Positions 16,469 to 26,356 of a stretch of DNA of 64,000 nt are shown in pieces. This DNA is from Fibrobacterota bacterium. GTDB lineage: Bacteria > Fibrobacterota > Fibrobacteria > UBA5070. Under the pieces are notes generated by a model. That model had not been told where the DNA came from, ran no database searches, and saw only the letters and a list, made by a program, of their open reading frames with translations. The translations under genes were made by a program, and so were the position numbers. Location: assembly GCA_016715065.1 (NCBI GenBank), contig JADKBN010000002.1:186001-250000 (forward strand), written 5' to 3'. Position 1 is the stretch's first letter; each line of letters opens with the position of its first letter.

Positions 16469-18802
16469 TCACCGGGGCAGCCAACGCGCCAAAGTTTCCA
16501 TCAGGTTCGTATTCGAGACCGGTTTGGTCACGATGTCGTCGAAACCTGCCTCCCGGATCATTCCGTGGTCCGAATCCATGGCCATGGCGGTCATGGCCAC
16601 CACCGGGATTTGGGGGTTGCGCACCTTGGATGTCCTCGAACGTATGGATCGTGTCGCCTCGTAGCCGTCCATCACCGGCATCTGGCAATCCATCAGAACC
16701 AGATCGAAATCTTCGCGTGACAGAAGCTCGAGTGCTTCCTGGCCGTTTTCCGCGACCGTGACTTCGCACCGGGCCTTGCCCAGCAGGCCGGTGGCCACCT
16801 TCTGGTTGACTCGGTTGTCTTCCACCACCAGCACGCGAGAGCCCTCTCGTGGCCTCGCGCCCTGGGGAGGGTCGCTGTCGGAGCGTTCGAAAAAGGACTC
16901 GCCCGGCTCCGGGGCGAGACGACAGTGGATGCGCAAGCGAAAAACCGAGCCTTCGCCGTGGAGGCTTTCGGCGAAGATGTCGCCTCCCATCTGCCTGGCG
17001 AGATGCCGGGAAATCGAAAGCCCCAGCCCGGTCCCGCCGAACTTGCGGGTCGTGGAGGAATCCGCCTGGCTGAAGGTTTCGAAGATGGATTCGAGCTTGG
17101 TTTGGACGATCCCGATGCCTGTGTCCGAAACGGAGATTTCCAGGGCGAGTCCATCGTCGGTCCGCTCGACCAGCGAGGATCGGACGTGGATCGCTCCGAC
17201 TTGGGTGAACTTGATGGCGTTTCCGACAAGATTTGTCAGAATCTGGCGGAGACGGGAAGGATCGCCGAGGATCCGTCTGGGAAGACCCGCGGGGTAGTCC
17301 TGGCCCAAGGCCACACCCTTGGCGCGGGCGGTGATCCCGAGCATCGACACGACTTCCCCGATCAGGTCCTTCAGATCGAACGCGATCGACTCGAGGTCCA
17401 CCTTGCCTGCTTCGATTTTGGACAGATCCAGGATGTCGTTCACCAAATCGAGCAACGAGTGTGCGCAGGTGCGGGCGATTTGGGCGTACTGGGTCTGTTC
17501 GGAATCCAAAGGAGTGTCCGACAACAACTGGAGCATCCCCACCACTCCATTGAGAGGGGTGCGGATCTCGTGGCTCATGTTTGCCAGAAAACGGCTTTTC
17601 GCTTCGCTTGCCTCGATCGCGGACTGCTCCGCCCGCCGGTGTTGTTCGAGGATGGCGATGTGGTCGTCGCGCAACAGCAACAGGGCTTCCGCGGCTTCGT
17701 ACAACGGGTGGGAGTCGTCGTAGCGGTTGGATTCCGATGCGCCGCTTCCCCATGCGATGGCTCCCACCAGTTGCACCAGTTGATCCAGATCCGCTTTGGC
17801 GACCGGGATCGAATGCGATGGTGGTTCCAAAGGAAGTTGCCTGGTTTCCTGGTTGAGCAACTGGCCGACATGGCCGATCGCTTCCTCCACCGTCGCCGTG
17901 TGGACCATGGGGAGGTTCAGAACATGCTTGGCGAACGCGATGCTCGCGCGGACCCAGCCGGGTGCGCCGCACAGAATGATTTCACGAGGAATCAGCCCAC
18001 TGGATTTGTGCAGATCACTGACCGATTGGGCATGTCGGAGCCTGGTTGCCACCGAGGCCTTCTGCAGCTGGGAATAATCGGCGATGCGCCAGTATTCGGG
18101 CCCGACCAAGTCGCCGTTCTCGATCCATTCGTGGATTTTTTCGGCGAGAAGCTCGGCCAATTTCGATTCTGTATGGATGCCAAAGTAGCGAACCATCAGA
18201 ACTTTCTGGCGGGCGATGGAAATCTCCATGGCCCCTTGGCCGTCCTGGGAGACGATGCGGTAGGGCGGCGAGGGCAGGAACTCCGAGAGGTCCAGGTGTC
18301 GAACATCGATCCAGGCAACGGCCGCCTGCAGGGCAGCGTGGCGATCTTTCAGCACCTTGACCGGGTAGTGGACGGACGTGCGATTCATCCGCAGACCAAG
18401 CGCATACATGGAGCGCAACACCACGGAGGAGCCGTAGATCGTGCATCCGATGCAGTTTTGAAAGGCATCGGAAAGATGGTATTTGGTGTGCAGCCGACGA
18501 AGCTGGGCGTCGGGGAGGCCCTGGATATGCGAGATGTCCCGGCATTCCACATAGTGTCCGCCGGCGGGGAAAGCCTCGTGGATCACCCTGGCCCGATAGG
18601 CTTCGTAGGTCGCTTGGTTGGCGGCGCCGCGCGGCCCGAACGTCTGGATGTCCAGGATCTTCCCGCCGATCCTGCGGAAGGTCCACCGCACGCCGAGTTC
18701 ACCGGGAAGGTCGGTCCATTCCGGACGACACTCGATTTTCCAGCCCGTGATCGGGCATGTTTGCTCATCCGGCGCAGGCATGATCTTCATCTTAGCATCC
18801 AA
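16469..18802 (-). CDS. Soluble hybrid histidine kinase with duplicated N-terminal sensor domain
   Basis: 777 residues with no membrane helix or signal peptide. Residues 1-340 are not a recognised input domain and appear to contain two copies of one unit (about 35-165 and 190-325). Each has a hydrophobic strand, a helix, a WRIADYSQLQ/YVECRDISHIQG strand and a closing helix near GSSVVLRSMYALGLRMN or GAPGWVRASIAFAKHVLN. The kinase core follows: H-box NMSHEIRTPLNGVVGM (His near 411), N-box NLVGNAIKFTQVG, G-box GGTGLGLSISRHLA. A receiver domain (about 655-775) ends the protein, with phospho-Asp near 704 in LVLMDCQMPVMDGYEA. There is no output regulator next to it. GGAG precedes the ATG. Confidence 0.9.
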   Translation of the reverse strand: MDAKMKIMPAPDEQTCPITGWKIECRPEWTDLPGELGVRWTFRRIGGKILDIQTFGPRGAANQATYEAYRARVIHEAFPAGGHYVECRDISHIQGLPDAQLRRLHTKYHLSDAFQNCIGCTIYGSSVVLRSMYALGLRMNRTSVHYPVKVLKDRHAALQAAVAWIDVRHLDLSEFLPSPPYRIVSQDGQGAMEISIARQKVLMVRYFGIHTESKLAELLAEKIHEWIENGDLVGPEYWRIADYSQLQKASVATRLRHAQSVSDLHKSSGLIPREIILCGAPGWVRASIAFAKHVLNLPMVHTATVEEAIGHVGQLLNQETRQLPLEPPSHSIPVAKADLDQLVQLVGAIAWGSGASESNRYDDSHPLYEAAEALLLLRDDHIAILEQHRRAEQSAIEASEAKSRFLANMSHEIRTPLNGVVGMLQLLSDTPLDSEQTQYAQIARTCAHSLLDLVNDILDLSKIEAGKVDLESIAFDLKDLIGEVVSMLGITARAKGVALGQDYPAGLPRRILGDPSRLRQILTNLVGNAIKFTQVGAIHVRSSLVERTDDGLALEISVSDTGIGIVQTKLESIFETFSQADSSTTRKFGGTGLGLSISRHLARQMGGDIFAESLHGEGSVFRLRIHCRLAPEPGESFFERSDSDPPQGARPREGSRVLVVEDNRVNQKVATGLLGKARCEVTVAENGQEALELLSREDFDLVLMDCQMPVMDGYEATRSIRSRTSKVRNPQIPVVAMTAMAMDSDHGMIREAGFDDIVTKPVSNTNLMETLARWLPR

Positions 18803-18895
18803 ACCGCTCCAGCAGAATTATGGAAGCCCGCCACTGAACCAAAAAAGCTTGCATCTCGACTAACTTTGTGTTCACGACCCCGTTAAGGAGGATTC

Positions 18896-19990
18896 ATGCA
18901 TTCCATTTCTCGCGTTGGCTTGGGCTTGTGCCTCGCCCTTTCCACAAGTGCTTTGGCTAAGGCCCCGGAAGGGCAGGTGGTGGTCACTTCCTCCAGTTTC
19001 AGCGCGCTCCCGCCGGACGACCGAGCTCCCGCCAAGGCGTTGTTTTTGCAAACCCTCGGCGAACTGCGCCAGGGCGCATTCGTGGATCTTTCCGATTCCG
19101 GGTGTTCGGCGATCCCCTGCGCGCAGGGAATCATTGCGAAAACCGAATCCAAAAAAGCGTTGTGGATGTCCCTCCTGAAACTGGGATCCACCTACAGCCT
19201 TTCCGCCTCCGTGGTGGGGGCAGCCGACTCCACCGCCGTGGTGCGCCGTGCGACCTTCCAGGTGGTGGACGACCTGCCCAAGGTGATGGACCAAGTGTTG
19301 AGAGCCGCATTCGACAACGTCACCCTCGCCGATGCCGGCACGGTGGACAACGTCGCCGAGGCGGAAAGCGAGAAGGAAATGCTTCGTCGCAAGAGCTCTT
19401 CCATGAGCGGCATCACGGTGGGCGCCCTCTACCCCATCGGATCCAGCTACGAGCGCAAGATCGTCGAGCCCAATCTCAATTACGACTCGAGATCGGGCTC
19501 GTCTCTAGACACCACGCGTTACCGCCAGCCTCGTCAGAATCTGACCATCGGGTATTCCTACTGGTACGAATTCCGGCAGAATCTGAGCTTGGATGTGGAA
19601 ATCAAGGGAAACATCCCTTCCTCCTTGGCGTTCCAGATCGACGTCGTGAACTTCTTCAGCCGCTCCGACATCTCGCCGTTCGTGGGTGGCGGTCTGGGCA
19701 TGGAATACGTCTTTCCGGACAAGCCGGATCCGGACGACAAGATCAACGTGGGCCCCCAGCTCAACCTCCAGGGCGGCGTGATGCTGTTTCGCACCTACGA
19801 TGTGCGCGCCTTGGTGCGCGGCGGCTACCAGATCACGGCCAACTCGGACCACGACCAAGGCGCCTATGCCGAAGTCGGGCTGCTTTACGCGCCTTCCACC
19901 AAAAAATCCGGCAACCAGGAGGCGGGCGTCTGGCGTTGGGTGCTGGGCGCCTTGGTGGGACTTGTGGTCATCGGAATCGCCGCGGACTGA
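18896..19990 (+). CDS. Exported protein with C-terminal beta-barrel-like region
   Basis: 364 residues, with a strong binding site (AAGGAGG, 4 bases before the ATG). Signal peptide ends about ALAKA (residue 22). Residues 25-150 form an alpha/beta domain with a Cys pair (SGCSAIPCAQG), reminiscent of small sensor domains that assess stored paralogous lipoproteins; not recognised. Residues 170-340 look like a membrane beta-barrel: GITVGALYPIGSSYERK, IGYSYWYEFRQNLSLDVEI, FVGGGLGMEYVF, LVRGGYQITANSD. The very end is a hydrophobic helix (WRWVLGALVGLVVIGIAAD), unusual for a barrel. Its end overlaps the convergent CxxCxxCC protein gene by 23 bases. Confidence 0.7.
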   Translation: MHSISRVGLGLCLALSTSALAKAPEGQVVVTSSSFSALPPDDRAPAKALFLQTLGELRQGAFVDLSDSGCSAIPCAQGIIAKTESKKALWMSLLKLGSTYSLSASVVGAADSTAVVRRATFQVVDDLPKVMDQVLRAAFDNVTLADAGTVDNVAEAESEKEMLRRKSSSMSGITVGALYPIGSSYERKIVEPNLNYDSRSGSSLDTTRYRQPRQNLTIGYSYWYEFRQNLSLDVEIKGNIPSSLAFQIDVVNFFSRSDISPFVGGGLGMEYVFPDKPDPDDKINVGPQLNLQGGVMLFRTYDVRALVRGGYQITANSDHDQGAYAEVGLLYAPSTKKSGNQEAGVWRWVLGALVGLVVIGIAAD

Positions 19991-20651
19991 TTTCCTTTCG
20001 CAGGATCAACGCCTCCCGCTTGGCCTCGAAGCGGGAAGAGGCCTCGACGATGCTGGCGACCCGGTCCGGGTCGCTTTGTCGTTCCAGGAACACCCGGTGG
20101 ACCTTCAAGGCCAAGATGGTTCTTTGGGCGGGATCCGCAGGTGGCTTGCGCCCCGGGAACAGATCTGCTTTCTCCTCCAGAAACCGCGCCGCCGCGACCA
20201 CCGCTTGGTGGCATTTTTTGTCATGCGAGGTGGGGTAGGAAAACCGCCACGTCCCGACCTTCCGACCGACTGGATGGTCCGTGGCGGTGCCTGGAATCAG
20301 ACCGGCGGCGGCGAAGGCGCGGCAATCGTAGATGCGGCAGGTGCGCGGTCGGGCGTCGTAGATCGTGCAGCCTAGATCGGACAGGAGGGGGCAACGCCCC
20401 TCGGCGTCGTAGCCGAGCAGCCGCGTGCCTTTCGGCGCACCGGGTGCGGGAAAGGTCAGGGTCTTGGGGATCGCACGCAGGGCTGCCTTCTCGTCGGGAT
20501 GGATGTGGATGAAGTTGGAGGATCGGCAGCATCCCGTGCAATCGCCACAGGGGGTGTGGGTGTCGGAATCGGTGGCCAGCGAATAGAGCATGCGCCGAAG
20601 CCAAGAGGTGAACACGCCAGCATCTGTCATCGGGGTGGAGTGGTCCGTCAT
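19968..20651 (-). CDS. YkgJ-type CxxCxxCC metal-cluster protein
   Basis: 227 residues from the ATG at 20651. The Cys cluster CGDCTGCC (Cys35, 38, 41, 42) is followed by further conserved Cys in GRCPLLSDLGCTIYDARPRTCRIYDC. This is the zinc- or iron-chelating signature of the YkgJ/UPF0153 family, whose molecular role is not settled. The C-terminal half is an ordinary helical extension (AVVAAARFLEEK, ILALKVHRVFLERQ). A second ATG eight residues in is an equally good start. The gene converges on and overlaps the preceding barrel gene. Confidence 0.85.
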   Translation of the reverse strand: MTDHSTPMTDAGVFTSWLRRMLYSLATDSDTHTPCGDCTGCCRSSNFIHIHPDEKAALRAIPKTLTFPAPGAPKGTRLLGYDAEGRCPLLSDLGCTIYDARPRTCRIYDCRAFAAAGLIPGTATDHPVGRKVGTWRFSYPTSHDKKCHQAVVAAARFLEEKADLFPGRKPPADPAQRTILALKVHRVFLERQSDPDRVASIVEASSRFEAKREALILRKEISPRRFR

Positions 20652-20943
20652 GCGCCAAAGGTAGGGAACCGCTCGTCGATCGGCTCGAGAGGGCGAGTCG
20701 TCGGGAGCATCCGTCTTCGCTTGATTCTGAGGAAAAGAGCAAAGGATAAACCAGGAGAATCCGAGGCGAAGCAATTCCAGAACACGAGAGGAGAATTTGG
20801 GAACTGGCAAATCTCCTTGTCCTTATATGAGGACAAGAATTGATCTTTTTGGGGAACGGCTCGGTTGACAGTGAATTTCCATTGAATATCTTCGGACCCT
20901 TCAATCCATTTGATCCTGCAATCTTGGGTTTCTGGGGTGCAAC

Positions 20944-23367
20944 ATGTTCCGTAGAAGTTTCGGGGCCCTCCTCGTGGTGGGCACTTTTTTTGTGGCAAGC
21001 GCGACGATGCTGCCCTATCAGGGGTTGGCGACGGACGCCAAAGGCAATCCTCTGAAGGATGGCTCGGCCACGGCGAAATTCTCGCTGTTCACCTCGGAAA
21101 CGTCCACCTCGCCCGTTTGGTCGGAATCCCAGACCGTGACTCTGCGCAAGGGATTGTTCTCGGCCCAGCTCGGTTCCGTGCAGCCCATCGCCGATGCGGT
21201 GTTCGAGCAAGACGCGCTCTACCTGGACGTGGATCTGGGCAATGGCAAGACCAATTCCCGGCTTCGCCTGGGAGCAGCGGGCCGCGCCTTTTTCGCCAAC
21301 AAGGCGGACACAGCCAACTTCGTGCGCGGGTTCATCGGCTTGGACACGATCCGCACCAAGCTCGCCCATCTGCGCGATACCCTGGCCGCATCCTGTGACA
21401 GCCTGGCGCGCTTGGCCTCCGCCTCGTCGCGTTTGGAGTCTGCGCGCGCGACGGATTCCGTTGCCGTGGAAGGGCTGCATGCCGCTCGCCTGCGCGATTC
21501 GATCTCCCTTGCGGCCCTGCAGGCCACCCGTGCCGCCGATGCCGCCGAAGTGGTGCGTCTGGGCGGAGCGAGGCTGATGGATTCCGCTGGAATCGTCGGC
21601 TTGGAAGCAGGCCTTGCCACTCTGGATGCCGCACGCAAGCGCGACTCCTTGTCAGCGGTTGCTTTGGGTGCCGTACAAGTGGTCGATGGATCGCGCATCG
21701 TCCGCGATTCCATGGCGATCGATTCGCTCCAGACCTTGCGCACGGCCCACGCGGCCACGCTCGCCTCGTTGAAACTTGCCATTTCCACCGATTCCGTCCG
21801 CATCGTGCGCGACTCGGTTTCCCTGAAGACGTTGATCGCCACCCGCCAGACAGATTCTGTTTCGTTGGCCGTGCTGCGCACGCTGCGCGGAGTGGACTCC
21901 AGCCGCATTTCCCGCGATTCCATCCGCATCGATTCCCTGGAAGCGCTTCGCAAGCTGGACTCCGCCGGAATCGCCGCCCTCAAGGGCCTGCGAAGCGTGG
22001 ATTCCGGTCGCATCTCCCGTGACTCCGCCTTGATCGCCGGCTACCAGACCCGCCATCGCGCCGACTCCATCATGCTGGCCGCTTTCCGCCTGGCCCGCAC
22101 CCAGGACTCGCTCGCGCTCGAAGCCTTGCGTCTGGCGCGAGTTCAGGATTCCATCGCCATCGCCGCCGTCCAGGAGGCCTTTGGCACCGACACATCCACC
22201 GCCTTGCAGAGCCTGGCCTCCAGCGCGGGCACCATGACCCCCGGCTTCCAGGCCGGCGTGACCAGCTACGTGGACAGTGTGGGCAAGAACATCACCTCCG
22301 TGGTCCTTGTGGGCATCCCCGCTTCGCTCAAGGCGCGCGTCACCTACAATGGTCGCTCCAACGGCGCCATCGACCTCACGACAGATTCCGTGATCACGGT
22401 GGAAGTCGCCAACGGCGGACGCAGCCGTTCCTACACGGTGCGCGTGTTCCATCGTTCCGTGCTTGAGCTCTACGACATCGTGCTCCACTCCACCATCGCC
22501 ACCGGCACCAAGCTGGATCATCCCTATTTCCCCAGCTTCTTCGTGGATTCCGATATTGACACCGCAGGTCTGACGATCCGGGCGACTCTGGATGGAACGG
22601 CACCCAAGTTGACCTCGGCGAATATTTCCCTGAACTGGATGCTCGGGTTCAATTCGCCCACCTCGCTGCGAGTCAGCCCATGGCGAAATGGTGTGCAGGT
22701 GGGGCCTGTACAAGTGCTGGACTGGGCGATGGATTCGTGCATATACGACTTCGAGGGCATCGACTCCAGCGTGGCCATCGATCGTCGGTACGGAACACCG
22801 TCTTCGTTCAGCGAGACAACAGATGTGTACGGATGGGGATGGGCGGCGGAAACCGGAATCCAGTCCGCCACGAGAGCCGCATCGACGATGGGCACTTCCG
22901 GATTTTCCCTGCAGAACCAGCACGCTGTCAACGGCAGCAATTACCCATCGGCTGGTTTTGGGATGTTCACCCCATGGAATTCGGTGGCCAAGTCCATCAC
23001 ACAGGATCTGAGGGGATTGAAGTCGATTTCCTTCGACATGAAAGAAACGCGATCGGCTGCGACAAAACTGCAGACGAGGGTCAATGTCCAGCCAGGGGAT
23101 GGCGATACGCTCTCCTATAAGCTTTGCAACAAGGGAATCTCTTACGGCTGGAATCTGTCCTACACGGCGGGAGTCACCGAACATGTGGTACTCGATCTCG
23201 CGGAAGCGATCCTTCCCGAATGGTATGAAGGCGTAGAAATGCCTGCTCCGCTCCATGCGATCCTTCCGAATTTTGCCGGCATTGGAATTAACCAGGGTTG
23301 CACGAGCATTTCCTGTGCGGTCACGGGCACCTTCGAGATCGACAACCTCGTCTATCACTTCAAGTAG
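20944..23367 (+). CDS. Secreted fibre-like protein: 14-residue repeat stalk, cadherin-like domain, C-terminal beta module
   Basis: 807 residues. A signal sequence (MFRRSFGALLVVGTFFVASA) is followed by a first domain of about 100 residues beginning LPYQGLATDAKG. Residues about 150-420 are a coiled-coil stalk built from 14-residue units of the form DSxxLxxLRxxRxx; DS recurs at intervals of 14, 7, 14, 14 and 14 near its end. A cadherin-like beta-sandwich follows (about 425-520; VTYNGRSNGAIDL, YTVRVFHRS), then a second sandwich and a C-terminal module (YDFEGIDSS to IDNLVYHF) resembling carbohydrate-binding/CIA30-like folds. It is probably an exported adhesin or cell-surface fibre. A paralogue starts at 24359. 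Confidence 0.75.
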   Translation: MFRRSFGALLVVGTFFVASATMLPYQGLATDAKGNPLKDGSATAKFSLFTSETSTSPVWSESQTVTLRKGLFSAQLGSVQPIADAVFEQDALYLDVDLGNGKTNSRLRLGAAGRAFFANKADTANFVRGFIGLDTIRTKLAHLRDTLAASCDSLARLASASSRLESARATDSVAVEGLHAARLRDSISLAALQATRAADAAEVVRLGGARLMDSAGIVGLEAGLATLDAARKRDSLSAVALGAVQVVDGSRIVRDSMAIDSLQTLRTAHAATLASLKLAISTDSVRIVRDSVSLKTLIATRQTDSVSLAVLRTLRGVDSSRISRDSIRIDSLEALRKLDSAGIAALKGLRSVDSGRISRDSALIAGYQTRHRADSIMLAAFRLARTQDSLALEALRLARVQDSIAIAAVQEAFGTDTSTALQSLASSAGTMTPGFQAGVTSYVDSVGKNITSVVLVGIPASLKARVTYNGRSNGAIDLTTDSVITVEVANGGRSRSYTVRVFHRSVLELYDIVLHSTIATGTKLDHPYFPSFFVDSDIDTAGLTIRATLDGTAPKLTSANISLNWMLGFNSPTSLRVSPWRNGVQVGPVQVLDWAMDSCIYDFEGIDSSVAIDRRYGTPSSFSETTDVYGWGWAAETGIQSATRAASTMGTSGFSLQNQHAVNGSNYPSAGFGMFTPWNSVAKSITQDLRGLKSISFDMKETRSAATKLQTRVNVQPGDGDTLSYKLCNKGISYGWNLSYTAGVTEHVVLDLAEAILPEWYEGVEMPAPLHAILPNFAGIGINQGCTSISCAVTGTFEIDNLVYHFK

Positions 23368-23382
23368 TCGGGGAGCCATACC

Positions 23383-24300
23383 ATGCCACGCACTCCAACC
23401 AACGCCATCCTCCCGCTTCTGCTGGGCGGCGCTTGCGCCGCGATGGCGGAAGTCCCCTCCATCGCCTGGCAGCAGGCCGGCGGGGCCTTCCAGCGCGACT
23501 CCTTCCTGACCCAGATCGCGGGGCAAGGGTTCGAAACCCCCATGATGGGCAGCGACGCCGATTCCATCCAGTCGGGATTTTTGGCGCACCCCTTGTTGGT
23601 CAACGGCGGCCCCTTCGTGGTGTCTTCGCTCTCCGATCGACAAGAAGTGTCTGGATTCGCGTCGACCACCATCAAGCTGGATACCGTCTTTACCGATTTC
23701 GAGGGCGACCCGCTGGTCTACACGGTCAAGGTGAACGGGAATGCCTTGGCCGCCAACGTGAAAGGCTCCACGTTGAATCTTGTCGGACAGGCGGATGCGG
23801 ATGGCACGGTGCAAGTGGTGGTCACCGCCACCGATGGGACCTTCAGCGTGGCGGATACCTTCGCAGTGGACGTGCAGAAGGCATCGGCTATCGCGCGCCC
23901 AATGCGTCCCGCCTCGACGATGTTGGGGGCGAGCGTCAAGCGGCCCATGGCCAATCTCGCGATGGGATCGGGCAAGGGAAGCGTCGCGTTCGGCGGCTGT
24001 TCCAGCGAGGAGTGTTTGTCGGTGGATCTCCAGCTTCCCGGCGAAGCGACGATTTTCGTCTCCATCTTCGACAACCTGGGCAATCCGGTGGTGTCGCTGA
24101 CCGAACAAGTGGATGCCGCCAAGCTGAGATTGCTTCCGCAGACCACGGACCGTCGCCGTCTGTGTTCCATCGCCTGGAACTTGCGATCCTCCACCGGCCA
24201 GGCCGTGGGGACGGGCGTGTACCTCTGGAAGATCCAGGTGATCACCACCGACGGGCAAAAGCTCGAAACCATCCGCCATCTGGGAGTGAAGGCGCCCTGA
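23383..24300 (+). CDS. Secreted protein with cadherin-like and FlgD-like domains
   Basis: 305 residues. Signal peptide ends about AAMAE. The N-terminal third is not recognised. Residues about 80-165 look like a cadherin/Ig-type sandwich (FTDFEGDPLVYTVKVNG, DGTVQVVVTATDGTFS). The C-terminal 100 residues end in IAWNLRSSTGQAVGTGVYL then WKIQVITTDGQK, a FlgD-Ig-like or T9SS-type C-terminal domain in which G.GVYLWKI is the classic closing strand. Two Cys pairs could form disulfides (GGCSSEEC). It lies between the two paralogous fibre proteins in the same direction, 15 bases after the first, so the three are probably one operon. Confidence 0.7.
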   Translation: MPRTPTNAILPLLLGGACAAMAEVPSIAWQQAGGAFQRDSFLTQIAGQGFETPMMGSDADSIQSGFLAHPLLVNGGPFVVSSLSDRQEVSGFASTTIKLDTVFTDFEGDPLVYTVKVNGNALAANVKGSTLNLVGQADADGTVQVVVTATDGTFSVADTFAVDVQKASAIARPMRPASTMLGASVKRPMANLAMGSGKGSVAFGGCSSEECLSVDLQLPGEATIFVSIFDNLGNPVVSLTEQVDAAKLRLLPQTTDRRRLCSIAWNLRSSTGQAVGTGVYLWKIQVITTDGQKLETIRHLGVKAP

Positions 24301-24358
24301 GCCGGAAGGCTCGACGGCACCTGAATGCGCAGTGGAAACGATTTCTTTCGGAGTGGAC

Positions 24359-26356
24359 ATGTCCAAAGCAAAATTTGTCGCCGTGGCTCTGTTGGCGGGA
24401 TGGCTGGAATCCAATGCGGCCACCCTTCCCTACCAGGGGATGGTGACCTCCAAGGATGGCGTCGCGCGAAACGCCGCTTCCGTCCAGGCGACCTTCTCGC
24501 TGTACGCATCACCAAGCGCTTCCACCGCGCTCTGGAGCGAACAGCAGAATTTGTCTCCCAGGAACGGATTGTTCAGCGCCGTGCTTGGATCCGTGACCGC
24601 CATCCCGGACGCATTGTTGGGACGCGACTCCCTTTATCTGGGTGTTCGCTACGACAACGGTTCGGAAGCGACTCCCCGCCAGCGCTTGGGGGCATCGACT
24701 CGCGCCAGCCTCGCGCGCTGGACGGATTCCGCGAAGGTGGGGCGTGCCGTGCAGGGGCTGGTCCCGCTGGTGGAATCGATGGATCGCTTGGGCGATTCCA
24801 TCGCCGGGTTCAAGGCGGATCGCAACGCGCAAGCGGTGGTGCTGGCCAAGCTGGAAGCCAAGCGCGCATCGGATGCTTCGGCGAGGTCGGCGTTGGGGCA
24901 GCAGCAAAACGGCGATTCCGCTTCCCACAAAGCCGTGCGCGAGGCGATGGTCGCCGATGCCCCAGCGCGTGCGACGCTCCAGCAAGGGCTGGATCGCGAC
25001 GCCCAAGGGTTGGCGAAGGCCCATGCCGATCGTGCGAAGATGGGCGAATCCGCAAGGTTGGATTCCGGCGCCTTGGCCGCGAAGATCCTTCGCCAACAAG
25101 CGCTGGGTGCGGCCATCGTGCGGGATTCGGCTCGCCTTGTTTCCCAACGCGTAGCCCGCAGCGCCGATTCCCTGCAGGCGGCGCTGGCGATGAGCAGCCG
25201 ACTCCGCAATGCCAGCCAAATCAGCCGTGATTCGGCGAAACAAGCCGCCTTCCAGGTGGTCGCCACCAAGGCGTTGAACGATCGCAAAGCATTGGATACC
25301 CTGCGAGTGCGCGATTCGGTGCGCATCACGCGCGACTCGATCCGCATCCAGGCATTGAAGGCGCGTTTGGCGTCCAACGCTTCCGGCTTGAACGCCCTGC
25401 GCACCACGCGCCTGGTGGATTCCATCCGCAAGGCGTCCGATTCCGTCTCGCTTGCCGCTCTGGGCGTCTCCCGCAAAGCGGATTCCGTCTCGGTCGCCCA
25501 GGCGGGCGTCGTGCGCAAGGCGGATTCTTCCTCCGTGGCCGTGGTCGCTGCCGCCCGCACCCGCGACTCCTCCGCCTTGGCCGCCATCCAAGGGGCCTTC
25601 GGCAACGACACCTCCACCGTGCTTTCGCGGTTGAGCGTCAACATCGGAACCCTTTCGCCGGCGTTCCGATCCAATGTGGCGGATTACCAAGACAGCGTGG
25701 GGCGTAGCTTGCGATCCTTCCGCTTCGTGGCCATTCCCGTTTCCGTCAATGCCAAGGTGACCTTCGAAGGCTCCCCAAACAACGCGTTGGATCTGCCCAC
25801 GGATACGGTGGTTCGCGTGGTGGTCACCAACGGAGCGAACGTGCGCACCTACCGCGTGCGCGTGTTGCACCGCACGGGGCCGGAGATGTCGGATGTGCAG
25901 CTGTACTCCAGCATCCCTTCCGGCACCAAGCTCGATCGCCCCTACTACCCGGCAATTTCTGTCGGTTCGGACATCGATACCACGGGCCTCCTGATCCGCA
26001 TGACCGTCAACGGTGGATCGCCCACCTTGGCCTCCAAGGGTCTGCCCACGGGATGGGGTTTGGGTTTCGCTTCTCCAACGACCTTGCGCGCATCTCCTTG
26101 GCGCAACGGCGTGCAGATCGGACCGGAAGCAGTGTTCACTTGGAGCATGGACTCGTGCATCTACGACTTCGACACCCCGGACCCCTCGGTGGTCTGGTCG
26201 CACGAGCATGGACTGAGCTGGGGAGTGGATGGATTTGCTGACAGGACGATGATCGCGGGCTGGGAATATGTACGTCCAATTGGGACACCATCAATCATCC
26301 AAACATTTGCGGAGACCTTCGCGATTGGGGACATCGGGGCGCCAGATTCGAGTTGA
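24359..26356 (+). CDS. Secreted fibre-like paralogue, N-terminal part (frame broken near 26.3 kb)
   Basis: Paralogue of the protein at 20944, starting at the ATG at 24359 (GGAG 5 bases upstream; a 27-base longer start at 24332 lacks this). Signal peptide ends SNAAT, then LPYQGMVTSKDG, a stalk (about 130-430) with 14-residue DS repeats such as DSVSLAALGVSRKA and DSVSVAQAGVVRKA, a cadherin-like domain (VTFEGSPNNALDLPT, YRVRVLHRTG) and the beginning of the C-terminal module (SCIYDFDTPDPS). The frame then stops at 26356, whereas the rest of the module continues in the next frame (26268-26807). The break falls in the region matching the intact paralogue just before its GTSG. It may be a mutation or a sequencing error. 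Confidence 0.7.
   Translation: MSKAKFVAVALLAGWLESNAATLPYQGMVTSKDGVARNAASVQATFSLYASPSASTALWSEQQNLSPRNGLFSAVLGSVTAIPDALLGRDSLYLGVRYDNGSEATPRQRLGASTRASLARWTDSAKVGRAVQGLVPLVESMDRLGDSIAGFKADRNAQAVVLAKLEAKRASDASARSALGQQQNGDSASHKAVREAMVADAPARATLQQGLDRDAQGLAKAHADRAKMGESARLDSGALAAKILRQQALGAAIVRDSARLVSQRVARSADSLQAALAMSSRLRNASQISRDSAKQAAFQVVATKALNDRKALDTLRVRDSVRITRDSIRIQALKARLASNASGLNALRTTRLVDSIRKASDSVSLAALGVSRKADSVSVAQAGVVRKADSSSVAVVAAARTRDSSALAAIQGAFGNDTSTVLSRLSVNIGTLSPAFRSNVADYQDSVGRSLRSFRFVAIPVSVNAKVTFEGSPNNALDLPTDTVVRVVVTNGANVRTYRVRVLHRTGPEMSDVQLYSSIPSGTKLDRPYYPAISVGSDIDTTGLLIRMTVNGGSPTLASKGLPTGWGLGFASPTTLRASPWRNGVQIGPEAVFTWSMDSCIYDFDTPDPSVVWSHEHGLSWGVDGFADRTMIAGWEYVRPIGTPSIIQTFAETFAIGDIGAPDSS

Noticed and set aside
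20652..20943. Hidden gene in the 292-base gap before the first fibre gene
   Set aside because: No frame with a plausible start, signal or motif; it is probably the divergent promoter region.
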